Shown here: one piece after another, positions 5,655 to 8,156 of the stretch
How positions within the stretch are numbered: the first letter of the stretch is position 1
Layout: every line of letters starts with the position of its first letter
NCBI GenBank assembly: GCA_023135745.1
Contig: JAGLSM010000070.1
Span: forward strand, 1-8,156
Source of the DNA: Spirochaetota bacterium
Lineage (GTDB): Bacteria; Spirochaetota; JAGLSM01
Direction of reading: 5' to 3'
Length of the DNA stretch: 8,156 bases
Notes under the pieces: model-generated
Told to the model about the DNA's origin: nothing
The model's input: only the letters and a program-made list of their open reading frames with translations
Databases searched by the model: none
Translations under genes and position numbers: made by a program

Positions 5655-6474
5655 GATTCCACTATATAATAATCAAAATAGAAAAGCAAAAACAGTTGCG
5701 GTTTCAGGCGGAAAAGGCGGTATTGGTAAAACCTTTTTTTCTGTGAATTTTGCTATAGAACTTAAAAACCTCGGTTTCAAAGTCCTTATTTTTGACGCGG
5801 ATGTAAATTTTTCAAATGTTAATTTAATGCTTCATATTGACAAAAATAATAAATTTATAGATTTTTTAAAAAATCAAATATCAATTAACTCTATTATCCA
5901 GAAAGGTGTCGGCGGAGTAGATGTAATTTATGTGGGAGATGATTTAAAAAAAATACTCAATATAGATGATGACAATTTTGATACAATGACTGAAGGTTTT
6001 TCAGAAATTGAAAAAGAATATGATTATATAATTATTGATACACCCGCCGGACTCAATGAATTTATTCTTAGATTAATTTTAAATACTGATTATTTAATAA
6101 TGATTGCCAATCCGGAAATTACAGCGCTTGTTGACCTCTATAAAATAATTAAAATTATTTCCTTACAAAAAAGCGGTGTAAATATTGAAATTGTTGTTAA
6201 TAAAGCATCAGACCCTGAAAATGCTGCTGTAATATTTAATAAAATAAAACAAACAATTTCTAAATTCGATATAAAATCAGAATTATCTTTTATAGGCTTT
6301 ATTTCTGAAGACACAAAACTAGTCATAGAATCAATACAAAAAAGAATTCCCATTGTTCTATTACATAATACTTCGAATATTAAGGAATGTTTTAGTATGG
6401 CAGTAAATGCTTTTTTAAAGAAAAATAAAAAGAAGAAGAAGCAATCCTTTTTTCACTGGCTTTTTCATCATTAA
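5638..6474 (+). CDS. MinD/ParA-family P-loop ATPase
   Basis: A 278-residue ATPase of the MinD/ParA/FlhG (SIMIBI) group, which position proteins or complexes in the cell by ATP-driven dimerisation. The deviant Walker A motif GGKGGIGKT (24-32) has both signature lysines (26 and 31). Switch I is DADVNFSNVN (53-62) and Walker B is IIIDTPAG (131-138). NKA (188-190) is the base-contacting segment. The C-terminus is a lysine block (261-268) followed by SFFHWLFHH, which looks like a membrane-binding amphipathic tail as in MinD. FlhG's N-terminal activation motif is absent and no FlhF gene adjoins, so I do not call it FlhG. The ATG at 5638 lies inside the HD-GYP gene (17-nt overlap) with GAGGG 6 nt before it, implying coupled translation. 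I infer that it places or anchors the HD-GYP protein, or a flagellar or envelope partner of it. Confidence 0.9.
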   Translation: MNNQAEIPLYNNQNRKAKTVAVSGGKGGIGKTFFSVNFAIELKNLGFKVLIFDADVNFSNVNLMLHIDKNNKFIDFLKNQISINSIIQKGVGGVDVIYVGDDLKKILNIDDDNFDTMTEGFSEIEKEYDYIIIDTPAGLNEFILRLILNTDYLIMIANPEITALVDLYKIIKIISLQKSGVNIEIVVNKASDPENAAVIFNKIKQTISKFDIKSELSFIGFISEDTKLVIESIQKRIPIVLLHNTSNIKECFSMAVNAFLKKNKKKKKQSFFHWLFHH

Positions 6475-6518
6475 TATGACTTTTAAGAGTATTTTCCAAA
6501 TTTAAATTAGAATTATAC

Positions 6519-6546
6519 TGGACAAGTTATGATATACTTGTATACT
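6519..6546 (+). promoter_or_regulatory. promoter of the TPR-FN3-barrel gene
   Basis: TGGACA (6519-6524, one mismatch to TTGACA) and TATACT (6541-6546) are separated by 16 bp in the 120-nt gap before the gene. The downstream gene has its own ribosome site, AGGA at 6583-6586, 8 nt before the ATG. This suggests that the exported protein can be expressed independently of the HD-GYP/ATPase pair. Confidence 0.5.
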
Positions 6547-6554
6547 ATATCATA
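6528..6554. promoter_or_regulatory. 27-bp palindromic candidate operator overlapping the promoter
   Basis: TATGATATA (6528-6536) and TATATCATA (6546-6554) are exact 9-bp inverted repeats around a 9-nt centre that itself contains the palindrome GTATAC. The site covers the spacer and -10 of the promoter at 6519-6546. GGGG follows the right arm rather than a T-run, so it is not a terminator. The geometry suits a dimeric repressor, although all-A/T arms are easier to get by chance here. Confidence 0.45.
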
Positions 6555-6594
6555 GGGGCAATAAAGAATATTATCTAGTCATAGGACGTGTTAA

Positions 6595-7722
6595 ATGAAC
6601 AGATATCTTTTGACCTCCATATTTATTTTTATGATCACAAGTGTAACTAACCTCTTCCCTTACTCAAGGACTCCTGTACAAGAGAGATTTAAACGACAAG
6701 CCTACAGGCTAACAGAAAACGCACTTGTACAAATAAATTTGAAAAAATTCCTTACAGCCTTCAATATTTTGTCAAAAGCCATCAATTTAGATCCCTCAAA
6801 TTTACAAGCACGCAACCTTTATTTGTCTATTCTTGAAATTCTTTTAATAGAACAAAGAGGTATTACAAAAACCAGGAAAAAAATCCCGCTTAAAGACAGA
6901 GGAATACAAATCGTTATAGGCAAAAAATGGATTATGTTTTCCTGGGTTAAAATTAAAGATAAAAATTTCAAAGGCATTGAAATACAACGCGGTACCGATA
7001 ACTTTCCCAAAAAACCCAGTGAAGGAACATCTATTTATAAAGGTACTAATGTTATATATATTGATAAAAACCTGAAAAAAGATAAAGCATACTATTATAC
7101 CTTATTTGTTGACACCGGCGCTAAAGAAAAAAGAACCTATCAAATTAAAACATCCAGCCGTATGAAAGATAAAAAAATGCTGGTCGTACGAAAAATCTAT
7201 CAAAAAAAGATTATAATTATACGCAAATACTATGAAAATTTTAGTAGAAAACAATTGCAAGTCTTCTTGAATCCGGGAATTGTTTTTTATGATGATGCAA
7301 TTGGATACTCAGTTGATTTAGGTTATAAAATTAACTATAATAACCTATTTGGCTCAAAATCAACCTTTGGCCAGGATCTCACATTAGGAACAGGTTTGCG
7401 TTTTTTTTATACACCAACTGACTTTAGTTTAGCATTAACCTCCTATGGTTTTTTCTTAATGGGCAGTTACGATATGTATATCTTTGGTAAAAGTCCTTTT
7501 TATATTTCAGGGGCCCTGCATCTTGGTGTGAGCTTTGGTTATTTTAAATTAAATAACACAGAAATAGTTCTCCAAGGCGCGTTTACCATGCTTCCCAGTG
7601 CTTCTTTCAATTTTGATGCCAAAGATATCATATTTGGATTAAACATCGGTTATGATATGCAATTCGGAAGCAGGTTAGTCACAGGAATTATTCTTGGAAT
7701 CAAAGTAGACTATCCTTTATAA
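6595..7722 (+). CDS. exported TPR-FN3 protein with C-terminal outer-membrane beta-barrel-like domain
   Basis: A 375-residue exported protein. Residues 1-21 form a signal peptide (NRY, then a hydrophobic core LLTSIFIFMITSV). A TPR-like helical pair covers about 33-85, with INLDPSNLQARN giving a typical TPR turn. A fibronectin-III-like beta domain covers about 103-187 (W-V-K-I-K-D then GIEIQRG, DGT-like EGTSIYKG and a YYYTLFV strand). Residues about 222-375 are alternating polar and hydrophobic strands rich in Gly and aromatic residues, consistent with a small barrel of about eight strands in the outer membrane. The last residue is Leu rather than the usual aromatic. No enzymatic motif is seen. 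It follows the HD-GYP/ATPase pair after 120 nt and carries a periplasmic TPR like that of the HD-GYP protein, which suggests (inference) contact across the periplasm. Its stop overlaps the convergent Smr gene by 6 nt. Confidence 0.75.
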   Translation: MNRYLLTSIFIFMITSVTNLFPYSRTPVQERFKRQAYRLTENALVQINLKKFLTAFNILSKAINLDPSNLQARNLYLSILEILLIEQRGITKTRKKIPLKDRGIQIVIGKKWIMFSWVKIKDKNFKGIEIQRGTDNFPKKPSEGTSIYKGTNVIYIDKNLKKDKAYYYTLFVDTGAKEKRTYQIKTSSRMKDKKMLVVRKIYQKKIIIIRKYYENFSRKQLQVFLNPGIVFYDDAIGYSVDLGYKINYNNLFGSKSTFGQDLTLGTGLRFFYTPTDFSLALTSYGFFLMGSYDMYIFGKSPFYISGALHLGVSFGYFKLNNTEIVLQGAFTMLPSASFNFDAKDIIFGLNIGYDMQFGSRLVTGIILGIKVDYPL

Positions 7723-8124
7723 TTGTACAACAAAAACACCACTGCCGCCTTCTTTTGCTTTTCCGGGTCTGAATTTTTTTATCTTACCAAATTTGCCATG
7801 ATTAAGACCCTCTTTTACAAAAGCTCGTAATTTGCCGGGAACGTTGGAATGATTACCTTTCCCAGTTATAATCATTAATCCGGTATGCTTTTTAATACGA
7901 GCTGTTTGCATGAATGTTTTAATAGCTTGATCAGCTTCTGCTATTGTCAGGCCATGCAGATCGAGACTTGCTTGAGATATTTTCCGGTTAATATCTTGAG
8001 TATGATTTAAAGAATCTACATCTTTGGAATCAGGCAGATGGTTTTCTACATGTTGAGTAAATAGTTCATAATCTTCTTTCATAGGAAAAATATATAAGAA
8101 AACTTCTTTTAAAACAATGAACAT
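7717..8124 (-). CDS. Smr-domain protein (MutS2 C-terminal type)
   Basis: A small protein with a C-terminal Smr domain, the nuclease-type domain also found at the end of MutS2. The family hallmarks are all present: LDLHGL (54-59), the TGKGNHS loop (87-93) and GGSGVFVV (126-133). Stand-alone Smr proteins bind or cut branched DNA or act on RNA in ribosome rescue; which applies here cannot be told. The N-terminal 50 residues are a polar linker. The start is uncertain. The first ATG gives 135 residues; the internal ATG at 8080-8082 gives 121 residues and begins MKEDYELF, more like family members. No good ribosome site precedes either. A TAGAAT directly before the first ATG could be a -10, which would favour the shorter form. 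The gene runs convergently to the barrel gene, stops overlapping, so no terminator separates them. Confidence 0.85.
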   Translation of the reverse strand: MFIVLKEVFLYIFPMKEDYELFTQHVENHLPDSKDVDSLNHTQDINRKISQASLDLHGLTIAEADQAIKTFMQTARIKKHTGLMIITGKGNHSNVPGKLRAFVKEGLNHGKFGKIKKFRPGKAKEGGSGVFVVQL

Positions 8125-8156
8125 ATTCTATTTGCAATCCGGCACCACACCTGACC

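Noticed and set aside
5638..6474. Naming the ATPase FlhG or MinD
   Set aside because: No FlhF, MinC, MinE or flagellar gene is adjacent and FlhG's N-terminal motif is missing; only the family is supported.
6481..6515. Terminator between the ATPase gene and the barrel gene
   Set aside because: The AAATTTAAATT stretch is self-complementary but has no G/C stem and no T-run after it.

Overview
The window is AT-rich chromosomal DNA from a Gram-negative (diderm) bacterium. The evidence for two membranes is a secreted protein with a C-terminal beta-barrel-like domain and a membrane-anchored HD-GYP protein. The mix of TPR, fibronectin-III-like and barrel modules with two c-di-GMP enzymes and many AAA/ATT codons recalls Spirochaetota. 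That assignment is a weak inference; no rRNA or marker gene is present. I see no tRNA, rRNA, CRISPR array, insertion sequence or phage gene.

Layout. 1-789 (minus): a transglutaminase-like protein with an intact Cys-His-Asp triad, ending in a terminator hairpin at 56-107. 877-1011 (plus): a short orphan C-terminal piece of a GNAT acetyltransferase, a gene remnant. 1016-3545 (minus): a two-gene operon whose first gene is a solute-binding-protein-like protein without a signal peptide. One base after its stop comes a GAF-GAF-GGDEF diguanylate cyclase. 3546-3914: the divergent intergenic region, with promoters in both directions and a perfect 11-bp inverted repeat between them.

3915-6474 (plus): a membrane HD-GYP phosphodiesterase overlapped by 17 nt by a MinD/ParA-type ATPase. 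The phosphodiesterase appears to start at a rare ATT codon; from its first ATG (4110) it would lose both its signal peptide and a sensible topology. 6595-7722 (plus): an exported TPR-FN3-barrel protein with its own promoter, which overlaps a 27-bp palindromic site. 7717-8124 (minus): a small Smr-domain protein convergent with it, the stop codons overlapping.

How the genes may work together. A c-di-GMP synthase and a c-di-GMP phosphodiesterase are transcribed away from one another. The synthase is coupled to a cytosolic ligand-binding protein. The phosphodiesterase is coupled to a positioning ATPase and followed by an outer-membrane-like protein with a periplasmic TPR of the same general kind as its own. 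My reading is a c-di-GMP signalling module with a cytosolic small-molecule input and an envelope-spanning output or input. The individual domain calls are solid; the module is inference. The flanking transglutaminase-like and Smr genes show no clear link to it.
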